Source: Geitlerinema sp. BBD 1991-9 (GTDB lineage Bacteria; Cyanobacteriota; Cyanobacteriia; Cyanobacteriales; Geitlerinemataceae). From it: 64,000 bases of DNA. This document shows positions 36,256 to 44,201 of this stretch, one piece after another. The stretch spans positions 62,001-126,000 of the forward strand of contig LWRO01000005.1 of NCBI GenBank assembly GCA_001657325.1, given 5' to 3'. The notes under the pieces were generated by a model. It was not told the origin of the DNA. It did no database searches and saw nothing but the letters and a program-made list of their open reading frames with translations. Position numbers and translations under genes: made by a program. Numbering within the stretch: position 1 is the first letter of the stretch; each line of letters opens with the position of its first letter.

Positions 36256-36566
36256 TATCGATGGGACGGTTGGCTACGCCCGAGGGAAAGACAGACGGTC
36301 AAAGCTCTTTTATCTTAAACTGCTGACTCGATCGCTCCGATTGCTCTGGGTGCATCTCAAGACTGTAAAAATCGTTGTCGGTGCGTTACGCGGGCCTCGA
36401 ATTCGTCTCGACTTCAGCCGAATTTTGTCGCCCGCGAACACACCCTACGCTTCCTGTTCTGACAAAAATGAGATGCACCCGATTGCTCTTCTCTTTCCCC
36501 CTTTCTGTTCGCGATAGAATGAAAGCAGTTGCACGCGCTCGAACTCGACGTGTTTTAGGGGAAGCC
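36256..36566. other. Divergent intergenic region with a MITE
   Basis: 311 bp between the ABC exporter and the secreted low-complexity protein. Most of it is the insertion at 36339-36489. The remaining flanks should carry both promoters, so the insertion may have changed expression. Confidence 0.5.
36348..36480. mobile_element. MITE with 12-bp perfect ends and a 9-bp target duplication
   Basis: The ends are GGGTGCATCTCA at 36348-36359 and its perfect inverse TGAGATGCACCC at 36469-36480. A 9-bp direct repeat, GATTGCTCT, lies immediately outside both ends (36339-36347 and 36481-36489). The 133-bp interior has no transposase. It holds a GGTGCGTTACGCGGG...CCCGCGAACACACCCTAC hairpin, the same core as the repeats at 11574 and 57548, in inverse orientation. 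Confidence 0.85.
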
Positions 36567-37772
36567 ATGCCCATTCAGAATATTCCCAATTCAATTCACA
36601 TTTTGCGGGCCCGACTCCGCTCGCTCGCTCGTCCGTCCGTATGGTTGTCGGCGCTGGGAGTTGCGCTCGTGTTAGGTGTAGGTTGGGAGTATGCCAAACG
36701 CATCCGAGATCGGGAACCCAACGCTGAAGCCGACGCCGAAACCGAACAATCCCAAGATCTGTCTCAGTTAAACGGGGAAGTGTCGGAGGAAAACGCGCAA
36801 ATCGCAGCGGAGATCGACAGTTCGGATGTACTTTCCGATCTATTGGCACAAGAAACGCCGTTACCGGTTATCGTTGAAATGCCAAAAGACCGTGAGGAGC
36901 AACAGAATACGGTTCAACGCTGGCTCGACATTATCGATCGAGCATCGCCATCCCCAGCGGGAGCGCCGACTGCGAGCGAAAACAACTCGGTACCGAATTT
37001 GTTCGCGACGAGCTTCACTCAACCGAATGCGAGTGAAGACGGTGAGGAGGATTCGACGTTCGATCTGTTGAATTTAAATTGGTCTACACCAACCACCGCT
37101 GAAGCTGAGGGCGAGCCGGCGAATTGGCTGCAACTGAATTTCGAGCGTAATGTTGGGGGGACAACGGCGGTGGAACGAGATCGATCGACTGACGCGAGTT
37201 CGACGACAACCACGAACCCTCGATTGAGAGAAGAAAGCGAGAACGCCACCTCAGAAACGGAAACGGATGGACGGGCGACTTCTGCTGAAACGATTCCGGC
37301 TTTTGCAACCCCTCCACCGTTCGAGAGTTCGATCGAAAACCCCACGAACGTTGGTATTCCATTTACAGGATATCCTTACACGCCATCCACCCCTGGTGGG
37401 ACAGCCGCAGACGCAAACAGCAATCCTTACGCACTTCCCTCAACGGGAACGTTACAGCCTTCACCCGCAAATCCGTCGGCGAGTCCGTCTGTACCGACTT
37501 ACCGCCGACCTTCTTATGATGCAACGCTTCCCACCACCAGCGACAGCGTGAATCCCTATGGAAATCTCAACGTCAATCCATCTGGGAATGCACCTGTGAA
37601 TTCCTTCGGAACGCCGAGCGCTCCCAATGCTGTAGGATACCCCAATGTTGCCCCCCAAGACCCCAATCAGTACGTTATTACGAACCCTCAACCGCAACCG
37701 TTCTCGATTCCCAATACGCCTCCTGGACGAACGATCGGGAACGGGGAAATCAACACGTTTGCAAATCCTTAA
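36567..37772 (+). CDS. Secreted/anchored low-complexity protein of unknown function
   Basis: A 401-residue protein. An N-terminal basic segment is followed by a membrane helix (about 25-43, VWLSALGVALVLGVGWEY). The rest is hydrophilic, acidic early (NAEADAETEQSQD) and then Ser/Thr/Asn/Pro-rich, with PYTPSTP and NPYG-type tracts, so it is probably disordered and located outside the membrane. I recognise no domain. ATG 36567 is chosen because AGGGGAAG lies 4 nt upstream; ATG 36519 would only add a short basic stretch. The MITE insertion lies just before it. The final 20 residues (PGRTIGNGEINTFANP) have no motif. Confidence 0.6.
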   Translation: MPIQNIPNSIHILRARLRSLARPSVWLSALGVALVLGVGWEYAKRIRDREPNAEADAETEQSQDLSQLNGEVSEENAQIAAEIDSSDVLSDLLAQETPLPVIVEMPKDREEQQNTVQRWLDIIDRASPSPAGAPTASENNSVPNLFATSFTQPNASEDGEEDSTFDLLNLNWSTPTTAEAEGEPANWLQLNFERNVGGTTAVERDRSTDASSTTTTNPRLREESENATSETETDGRATSAETIPAFATPPPFESSIENPTNVGIPFTGYPYTPSTPGGTAADANSNPYALPSTGTLQPSPANPSASPSVPTYRRPSYDATLPTTSDSVNPYGNLNVNPSGNAPVNSFGTPSAPNAVGYPNVAPQDPNQYVITNPQPQPFSIPNTPPGRTIGNGEINTFANP

Positions 37773-37928
37773 TCGTTGATGGGGTGAAGGACGGAGTTTT
37801 TTCGCTCATGGATACGATTTGCTAAAAATTGCTGGATCGTCCCAATGCCAAAACACACAAACGGGTTATACCATTTTTAAAAATTCATGCCATAGATGTC
37901 TGTCGGGGCGAACACCGTTCGCCCAAGT

Positions 37929-39116
37929 TCAGCCGAAGATCTCTAGCAGGATTATCGAGAAAGTGTTTTGTAAAATTTTTTGGACGCTTTGGCAAGAACT
38001 TTCCCAATTGAGTGTGGTTTTATATCGATCGAAGGCTGCCATTGCCATCGTATAATATCGATTGGGATCTCGAAGTACGTTTGAAATCGCATCGCAATAG
38101 CTAGAAATATCTGTATCTTTGGGAAAGGTAAAACCGGTGATTCCGTGTCGAACAATCGAAGGAACACCGCCGACATTTGTAGTCAAACAAGGCAGCCCAA
38201 ATTGATGAGCTTCACAAAACACCATTCCGTAAGTTTCTGCTTGCGTTGGAAGGATTAAAAAGTGAGAGTTTTTGAAGATATTTTCAAGCTTATTTCGTCC
38301 GTCTTTTGTACTTTTTGATAAATATCCGACGTACTTTGCAAAATCGGGCAGCGAACAGGTGGGTGGGCTTCCTGCAATGGTTAAGGTCGTTTTTAAACCC
38401 ATTTGATTCAGTTTTTCGGTAACTTGAAGTGCGATATCTCCACCTTTTCGCGTCCATTCAACTCCTAAAAACAAGAGATTGCAACAATTAGGCGACCTCT
38501 GGAAAACTTTTTGCTCTACCTCAGAGCGTGTGGGCGAAGAATCCCAATTTGCGCCCCAAGGAACGGTGCGAACTTTGCGATCGGGGATCTGATAAGTTTG
38601 TATTGCATTTTGGGCTGCCCAATCTGAAGCATAAATCGCAACTTGACATCGATCGAGGGCTTGTTTTTCAAATTTATAAATATTATTTCGCGTTTCTTGA
38701 CAGAGATTACTTAAATAGGGATAAAAATCGATCGAGCCAGATAAAGGCGCATCTGTCCAGAGAATGAGAGGTTTAGAGACTTTTAACGAAGCCAGAGGAA
38801 TGGCATTTTCTGCACAGAGAATGACATCGAAGTCGCGAGATTTGAGTTGTCGATCGATCTGTCGAGAAAAATCTCGAACGATCTCGGGTTCCGCCCAGCG
38901 ATAATAATCTCGGTGTTGCGCTCGTCGGTAAAATTCCCATTTTAATTTGGTGACGATCGAGCGTTTTTTTTGGAGTCCTCCAACGTACTCGATCTCACAT
39001 CCTAAATTTTCCAAGTTTTTGGCGATAGAATAGCCCGCTTGACACATCCCTAACTGGGTTTTCGGCCAGCTTTGACGATCGAGAACGTCGTACATCGTAA
39101 CGTAGGCAATTTTCAT
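37929..39116 (-). CDS. Glycosyltransferase family 4-like
   Basis: A 395-residue GT-B glycosyltransferase. The N-terminal Rossmann half starts with MKIAYVTMYDVLDRQSW, and the C-terminal half has LLFLGVEWTRKGGDIALQVTEKL and the donor-binding motif AETYGMVFCEAHQFGLPCLTTNVGGVPSIV. It should transfer a sugar from a nucleotide donor to a lipid or oligosaccharide at the cytoplasmic face. GC content looks lower than its neighbours, with many Ile/Asn/Lys residues. The two HpsE-like genes upstream are on the same strand, so it may serve the same exopolysaccharide pathway. The substrate is not known. Confidence 0.86.
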   Translation of the reverse strand: MKIAYVTMYDVLDRQSWPKTQLGMCQAGYSIAKNLENLGCEIEYVGGLQKKRSIVTKLKWEFYRRAQHRDYYRWAEPEIVRDFSRQIDRQLKSRDFDVILCAENAIPLASLKVSKPLILWTDAPLSGSIDFYPYLSNLCQETRNNIYKFEKQALDRCQVAIYASDWAAQNAIQTYQIPDRKVRTVPWGANWDSSPTRSEVEQKVFQRSPNCCNLLFLGVEWTRKGGDIALQVTEKLNQMGLKTTLTIAGSPPTCSLPDFAKYVGYLSKSTKDGRNKLENIFKNSHFLILPTQAETYGMVFCEAHQFGLPCLTTNVGGVPSIVRHGITGFTFPKDTDISSYCDAISNVLRDPNRYYTMAMAAFDRYKTTLNWESSCQSVQKILQNTFSIILLEIFG

Positions 39117-39174
39117 AACATCTCTCGATGTAACTTCTCAATTTAAGTTTCAATTTATTGAAGTCACAGTCCAT

Positions 39175-40212
39175 TTAACTCAAAATCAAAAATGGACTGA
39201 GAAACCGACCGATACGAGATTGAAACTCACAGGCTGTAGGAAGATCGATCGAAAATCGATCTCGGTACCTAAGCCAGTATTGCCACACCTTCAAACCATC
39301 GGCTATCAGATAAAACGGGACGAGTAAATTCATCAAAAATCGACGTTTGGGAAACATCCGAGCGATCCGAAGGGCGTGATTAGACAAACCCGACGTTCGC
39401 GCGACTTTCAGCAAGTAGTCTCGTTGCAAGCGATGCGCTGGAATATGGTGGAACACTTCCATTTTAGGGTTGTGCCAAATTTCCCAATTACTATTTTGAA
39501 TGTAAAATAGCGTTTCCAAATCCTCACACGCCCCGACAAATGTTTTATGTTTTTCATCCCTTCCCTGTAATAGCAATCGTTTCGGAACGCAATCTTGCCA
39601 AGCTTGTTTGCGAATCACCGAACCGGGTGCAGCGGGAACGATGCGAGGTTTACGATCGAGTGCGTAACAAAAGGGTTTTTTCCCTCGATCGTAAACGGCG
39701 AGGAGAATTTTAATTCGATCGAAATACACTGGCGGTTCGACATCGAGTTGGGCGTGAATATTTCCCCCATAAGCCCCGACTTGCGGGTTTTGACATCCGA
39801 ACCTGTAAGCTTCGCGAACCCAGTTCGAGGCGGGAAGGTTGTCGTCGTCGAGGAACCCCACCAGATCCGGGCTTTTCGCGTCTTCGATCGCCCGCCGTCT
39901 TGCATAAGCCGTTCCCTGTTTCGGTTCGCGGACGTATCGCAATCGCGGCCAATTTTGGCGGTACTGTTGGACGACATCCGGCGTTCGATCGTCGCTGTTA
40001 TTGTCCACCACCAGCACTTCCCAGGCGATTTCTTCGGTTCCTTCCTGTTGTCGCAGTGCGTCGAGAACCTCGGGAAGACGGGTTTCGCCGTTATAGGTAC
40101 AGATGGCGACGGTGAAATCAGTCGGGGTGTGGTTTTCAAGCCCAACTTGAGAAATAGAAGAAGTCACGGTTGGGATTTCCGATGAGATTTCTGAAAGAGC
40201 GTTTCTCGCCAA
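39175..40212 (-). CDS. hpsE: HpsE-like glycosyltransferase family 2 protein (copy 1)
   Basis: A 345-residue GT-A glycosyltransferase. The donor site is seen in FTVAICTYNGETRLPEVLDALR and VGFLDDDNLPASNWV (DxD-like motif DDD), followed by GAYGGNIHAQL and the acceptor-side CEDLETLFYI. The C-terminal part is basic and hydrophobic, with a likely membrane-associated helix (LVPFYLIADGLKVWQYWL). It resembles HpsE of the hormogonium polysaccharide locus in filamentous cyanobacteria, which makes gliding slime. It overlaps the upstream paralogue by 49 bp if ATG 40212 is used; an internal start is possible. The paralogue is about as long and shares all motifs. Confidence 0.72.
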   Translation of the reverse strand: MARNALSEISSEIPTVTSSISQVGLENHTPTDFTVAICTYNGETRLPEVLDALRQQEGTEEIAWEVLVVDNNSDDRTPDVVQQYRQNWPRLRYVREPKQGTAYARRRAIEDAKSPDLVGFLDDDNLPASNWVREAYRFGCQNPQVGAYGGNIHAQLDVEPPVYFDRIKILLAVYDRGKKPFCYALDRKPRIVPAAPGSVIRKQAWQDCVPKRLLLQGRDEKHKTFVGACEDLETLFYIQNSNWEIWHNPKMEVFHHIPAHRLQRDYLLKVARTSGLSNHALRIARMFPKRRFLMNLLVPFYLIADGLKVWQYWLRYRDRFSIDLPTACEFQSRIGRFLSPFLILS

Positions 40213-41141
40213 AAAAAGAGCGGACTGAAAAGACTAGAACGATAAAGGCGCATTTCGCACTGAGCGACGAGATCGCTTTCGAGAACTCTTCTATATTTAA
40301 TAAGGTGTCTCAGGATTTTGCGAAGGTCGTTGAAGGAATAGGCGACGAGAGCGAACGGACGCAGCCATATCGGAAAGCTTAACATTCGGGTTCGATAGCG
40401 ACTCAAACCGATTCCCTCCATGAGATTGAGAAGATACTCGGGTTCGAGACGTGACGCGGGAATTAAATGGCGCACTCGCATGGCGGGGTTGTACCAAATT
40501 TCCCATTTCGCTTGTTGGAGGTGGAGTAAAGCTTCTAAGTCTTCTCCGGCGATCGATTTGTGGGTGGTTCTTCCGATGAGAACGAGTCGATCGGGAACGC
40601 AGTTTAACCAGGCTGCGCGACGAACGACTAAACCCGCCCCAGGAGGAAGGAGTTTTTTTTCGGGAGGATAAAACCGAGGCTGTAAACCTCGATCGACAAT
40701 GGCGAGAAATGGGGCGATACGATGGAAATTTTCCGGGGGAGGTGTTGCGTATTCGGGAAGGATGCGACTTCCGTAGGCTCCCATTTTAGGATTTTCGCGT
40801 CCGAACTCGATCGATCTCGTCACCCAATCGGTTTCGGGTAGGTTGTCGTCGTCGAGAAATCCCACGAATTCCCCTTTCGCTTCGAGAATGGCGCGATGTC
40901 GAGCGAACGCGAGGCCTCGTTGTGTTTCGCAGACTTGGCGAATTGGGAGTTTGTTTTGGTAGTCGTCGACGACTTGCGGCGTATTGTCGGTACTGGCGTT
41001 ATCGATAACCAAAATTTCCCACGTTAGAGAATCCGGGGTTTCCTTCGCACACAGACAAAGTCGATCGAGTACCGAGGGTAAACGGTGTTCGCCGTTGTAG
41101 GTACAAATCGCAACAGTGAAATTGAGAGGAGAAGAAGTCAC
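40164..41141 (-). CDS. hpsE: HpsE-like glycosyltransferase family 2 protein (copy 2)
   Basis: A 325-residue paralogue of the downstream gene. Motifs are FTVAICTYNGEHRLPSVLDRL, the nucleotide-sugar region VIDNASTDNTPQV, GFLDDDNLPETDWV, a GAYGSRILPEY strand, and GEDLEALLHLQ. The C-terminal RPFALVAYSFNDLRKILRHL resembles the membrane-near helix of copy 1. ATG 41141 is the obvious start (MTSSPLNFTVAIC). The two genes overlap and probably arose by tandem duplication. They most likely act in sequence, or on different acceptors, in the same exopolysaccharide. Assignment to HpsE is by motif pattern only. Confidence 0.72.
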   Translation of the reverse strand: MTSSPLNFTVAICTYNGEHRLPSVLDRLCLCAKETPDSLTWEILVIDNASTDNTPQVVDDYQNKLPIRQVCETQRGLAFARHRAILEAKGEFVGFLDDDNLPETDWVTRSIEFGRENPKMGAYGSRILPEYATPPPENFHRIAPFLAIVDRGLQPRFYPPEKKLLPPGAGLVVRRAAWLNCVPDRLVLIGRTTHKSIAGEDLEALLHLQQAKWEIWYNPAMRVRHLIPASRLEPEYLLNLMEGIGLSRYRTRMLSFPIWLRPFALVAYSFNDLRKILRHLIKYRRVLESDLVAQCEMRLYRSSLFSPLFFWRETLFQKSHRKSQP

Positions 41142-41188
41142 GATGGAGCGTGAAGCGTCAGGTTCTCAAGTCCAAGATACGCTTTCAT

Positions 41189-41230
41189 CAGTCACCAGTC
41201 ACCAGTACCAGTTACCAGTCACCAGTAGTC
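41189..41230. repeat. CAGTCACCAGT tandem repeat
   Basis: Imperfect repeats of CAGTCACCAGT/TACCAGTTACCAGT run for about 42 bp ahead of the FGGY kinase gene. Similar CCAGT-rich repeats are known between genes in many cyanobacteria. No structural role is evident. Confidence 0.6.
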
Positions 41231-41283
41231 TGATTTGAGTGGTGAGTGGAGTTACTGTAGCTAAAAGCGGCGAGTTTAGAAAG

Positions 41284-42522
41284 ATGACGTTTTATTTAGG
41301 AATCGATTTCGGAACCTCTGGGGCGAGGGCGATCGCCATCGATGACAATAAAGCCATTGTTGCAGACGCACGGATTGACTTCAACGCGCAAACCTGCGAG
41401 ACGTGGCGCGAGGGATTGTGGGAACTTCTCGATCGAATCCCCCTCGATATTCGACAAAATTTGAGATCGATCGCTGTTAATGGAACTTCGGCGACGGTAT
41501 TGCTGTGTGACGAGAAGGGAAACTCAGTATCCGAACCCCTGTTATATAACGATTCGCGAGGAAAAGCAGTCGCCGAAGCCGTGAGATCGATCGTTCCCGA
41601 ACGTCATCCCGCCCTCAGCGCAACCTCTAGTTTTAGCAAACTCATCTGGTTTCGCCATCATTTCAACCTTTCCCCCGACACGTATTTCCTCCATCAAGCG
41701 GATTGGCTGAGTTTCCTGCTTCACGGAAAACTCGGAATCAGCGACTATCACAACGCTCTGAAACTCGGTTACGATCCTGAAACTGGCCAATATCCTCATT
41801 GGCTGAACGTCGAAACCCCGAAACTTCCCCACATCCTCGAACCGGGAACTTCGATCGATCTCGTCACCTCCGAAATTTCTCAGCGTTTTCACATTTCCCC
41901 CCACTGTCGCATTTGCGCGGGAACCACCGACAGCATCGCCGCCTTTCTCGCAAGTGGGGCGAGTTCTCCCGGTGAGGCGGTTACGTCTCTTGGTTCCACG
42001 CTGGTGTTGAAACTTCTCAGTACAACCCGCATCGACGCAGCGAGATACGGGATTTACAGCCATCGCTTGGGGAATTTGTGGTTAGCGGGGGGCGCATCGA
42101 ATACAGGTGGGGCGGTGTTGAAGCAGTTTTTCAGCGAGGTGGAATTGCAACGGTTGAGTGCAAAACTCCCAACTTCGGAAAGTCCCCTCGATTACTATCC
42201 CCTGTGTCAACCGGGGGAACGTTTTCCCGTCAGCGATCCTCACTTATCGCCGCGACTGGAACCGAAACCGGACGATTCGGTGGCGTTTCTCCACGGCTTA
42301 CTCGACAGTATGGCACGCATCGAAGCCCGAGGCTATGCGCTTTTGCAGGAATTGGGGGCGAGTCCGTTAGTACAGGTTTACACGGCTGGTGGTGGGGCGA
42401 AAAATCAGGCGTGGACGGCGTTACGTCAGCGTCGGTTGGGGGTTCCGGTGATGGTTTCGGTACAAACAGAAGCGGCGTATGGAACGGCGATGTTGAGTCA
42501 ACGAAACGCTCTTCTTTTTTAA
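41284..42522 (+). CDS. FGGY-family sugar kinase, ribulokinase-like
   Basis: A 412-residue sugar kinase with the FGGY two-domain fold. Phosphate-1 motif FYLGIDFGTSGARAIAID and adenosine motif VYTAGGGAKNQAW are intact, as are the SKLIWF and HQADWLSFLLHG regions and AVTSLGSTLVLK. It is shorter than classical FGGY kinases (about 500 residues) and fits the short cyanobacterial/plant type whose characterised member phosphorylates D-ribulose. The activity is therefore probably ATP-dependent phosphorylation of ribulose or xylulose, which would feed the pentose phosphate cycle. ATG 41284 is the start with a hydrophobic strand directly behind; the frame before it (from 41239) adds unlikely residues. 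Stand-alone gene after a short tandem repeat. Confidence 0.82.
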   Translation: MTFYLGIDFGTSGARAIAIDDNKAIVADARIDFNAQTCETWREGLWELLDRIPLDIRQNLRSIAVNGTSATVLLCDEKGNSVSEPLLYNDSRGKAVAEAVRSIVPERHPALSATSSFSKLIWFRHHFNLSPDTYFLHQADWLSFLLHGKLGISDYHNALKLGYDPETGQYPHWLNVETPKLPHILEPGTSIDLVTSEISQRFHISPHCRICAGTTDSIAAFLASGASSPGEAVTSLGSTLVLKLLSTTRIDAARYGIYSHRLGNLWLAGGASNTGGAVLKQFFSEVELQRLSAKLPTSESPLDYYPLCQPGERFPVSDPHLSPRLEPKPDDSVAFLHGLLDSMARIEARGYALLQELGASPLVQVYTAGGGAKNQAWTALRQRRLGVPVMVSVQTEAAYGTAMLSQRNALLF

Positions 42523-43047
42523 GCCTGTGACAGTCTTATAGGGGGCTTAATTGACGAATCAAGAAGTTAACTGGTGTTTTACGTAATTTTTCGGTAAGAT
42601 GCTCTCTTTTTCGCAGTTTAATTGACGAATCGATCGGCTAACTATTATTTTACGTTTTTTCTACGTAATTTTTCGAGAAAACGTACTGATTATTGTTTCA
42701 AGTCATTGAATGATGAATGGAGATCGATCGAGTTAAAGGTGTTGTACCCCGTCGTGACGTTCAACAGGGAGATCGAATACGACGTCTCCTCTTTAGGCTC
42801 GTTTGTTCTGAAAAACGATATTCAATCTTATCGAACTAAATTTTCAGAATTCATTTGAGTCAATCGAAATCTAAAAATTGCTAAAAAATTTATGTATTGA
42901 CGTAAACTTTTTAGCAATTTTTGATGGATGTTTATATTATTTTTGATATATTAAAGATTTGATAAAGTACCTTGAAAACCACGATCGAATCTATTTTTTT
43001 GTTGTAGCCTTAAAGCAGAAAAAAGACATTTACTCTGTTTGATAGTT
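42523..43047. other. AT-rich intergenic region with an internal direct repeat
   Basis: 525 bp. Two related copies (42546-42593 and 42617-42675) share TTAATTGACGAATC and ACGTAATTTTTCG. A 78-codon frame (42622-42858) lies across the second copy and has no ribosome-binding site or domain. A promoter for the DUF4114 gene is expected nearby, but I cannot place it. Confidence 0.5.
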
Positions 43048-44013
43048 ATGTTAAGTCAATTTAGTCAAAATTTGATGATTGCTGGCTTTGCGCTTGGTAG
43101 CGTCCTTTTAGCTACAGAAGTTCGTGCATTTTCGCTTCGAGATGAAAATTCAGAACTTTTCAATTACTTCAACAGCCTGGTTAACAGAGAACGTTTAGCA
43201 ATCGACGAAAACAGCCTTCCTCAAATCGATCCAGAAGCTTTGTATTGGAAAGAGAGCGCAAAATCTCTCAACATTTTCTTCATTAACGAAGGAGCGGGGT
43301 TCCGCAATCAACTATTTTTTAGAGTAAATAGCGGTTCTTCTCAAATCGTCTTTGATGATATTGCATCACCTGAAAGTATCATTCCTGAAAATCTCTCAAA
43401 ATTAGCCAATCTTCAAGCTAAAATAGATCGATTAGAAGCCGAAAAACTTGCACTCTTGCAAGAAAAAGCACAGCTTAATATGGACTTAGATCGCGATCGA
43501 ATTTCAAAAATTGACGATCGACTTGCCGGCATTAATGAAGAACTGAGTTGGCGCATACCGGCCCTAGCGTTGGAAAAAACACTTGGAAATAACGGTGTTG
43601 GTACGTTGTTACTCGGTAATGGTCGAAGCTTTGGTGCGTTTGAACGCAATTCGCAGTTTGAGTTTTTTATTAAAGCCAACGGTGCACGGGGTGGTCGCCA
43701 TATTTTCGGGACTTCGATCGACAAGAACTCTGACGGATTACAGCACGTTATCGCTTATGAATATTACGATGCTGAAACCCACGAAAACTATGTTCTCCTT
43801 GGCTTTGAGGACTTGTACGGCGAGCTTCGCCTAACTAGAGGTCAAAACCAAAACTCCGATCGAGATTTTAACGACGTGGTTTTTGTCGTTCGCGGTGTCA
43901 CGAGTAATCTCACGAATGCTGTTGAAGTGTACGAAATCACGTCAACACTGGCTTTACTATCTGTTGCGGGGCTAAGTACTCTGAAATTGCGCCGCCGAAG
44001 CGACGTTCGTTAA
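43048..44013 (+). CDS. Secreted DUF4114 protein with a PEP-CTERM-like tail
   Basis: A 321-residue exported protein. A signal peptide is at 1-25 (LMIAGFALGSVLLATEVRAFS). A helical middle part (about 115-165) includes LQAKIDRLEAEKLALLQEKAQLNMDLDRDR and may be coiled coil. The C-terminal region has the DUF4114 signature ENYVLLGFEDLYGELRLTRGQNQNSDRDFNDVVFVV, with the Asp-rich metal-binding tract. The end has a hydrophobic helix followed by LKLRRRSDVR, as in exosortase (PEP-CTERM) substrates, but the VPEP motif is replaced by VEVYEIT, so sorting is uncertain. ATG 43048 is preferred over TTG 43039. Neighbouring intergenic DNA is AT-rich, and the gene is convergent with a GT-C gene. Confidence 0.75.
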   Translation: MLSQFSQNLMIAGFALGSVLLATEVRAFSLRDENSELFNYFNSLVNRERLAIDENSLPQIDPEALYWKESAKSLNIFFINEGAGFRNQLFFRVNSGSSQIVFDDIASPESIIPENLSKLANLQAKIDRLEAEKLALLQEKAQLNMDLDRDRISKIDDRLAGINEELSWRIPALALEKTLGNNGVGTLLLGNGRSFGAFERNSQFEFFIKANGARGGRHIFGTSIDKNSDGLQHVIAYEYYDAETHENYVLLGFEDLYGELRLTRGQNQNSDRDFNDVVFVVRGVTSNLTNAVEVYEITSTLALLSVAGLSTLKLRRRSDVR

Positions 44014-44041
44014 CGATATTTCGTACAAGTGCTTTTCTGTG

Positions 44042-44076
44042 AAACGCACTTCAATATCTTTACTGAAGTTGCGTTA
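44042..44076. other. Hairpin between convergent genes
   Basis: AACGCACTTCA (44043-44053) is nearly complementary to TGAAGTTGCGTT (44064-44075), with one bulged base. An A-run, not a T-run, follows on the plus strand. Its location between the DUF4114 and GT-C genes suits termination, but the signal is atypical. Confidence 0.35.
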
Positions 44077-44201
44077 AAAAAACTGTCGATCGCATCCAAG
44101 AATAGGAAGATTCCGTTTCTAGATTCATTACTTAAAAGCCATATAGCTTTGACATCTCGTACTAAACCTAACAGCCCCCATTAACTCGAATATTACTGAA
44201 T

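Noticed and set aside
42622-42858. A 78-codon frame in the AT-rich spacer
   Set aside because: It has no ribosome-binding site or recognisable domain, and it overlaps a local direct repeat.
44042-44076. A rho-independent terminator after the DUF4114 gene
   Set aside because: The stem is good, but no T-run follows on either strand, so I list it only as a hairpin.
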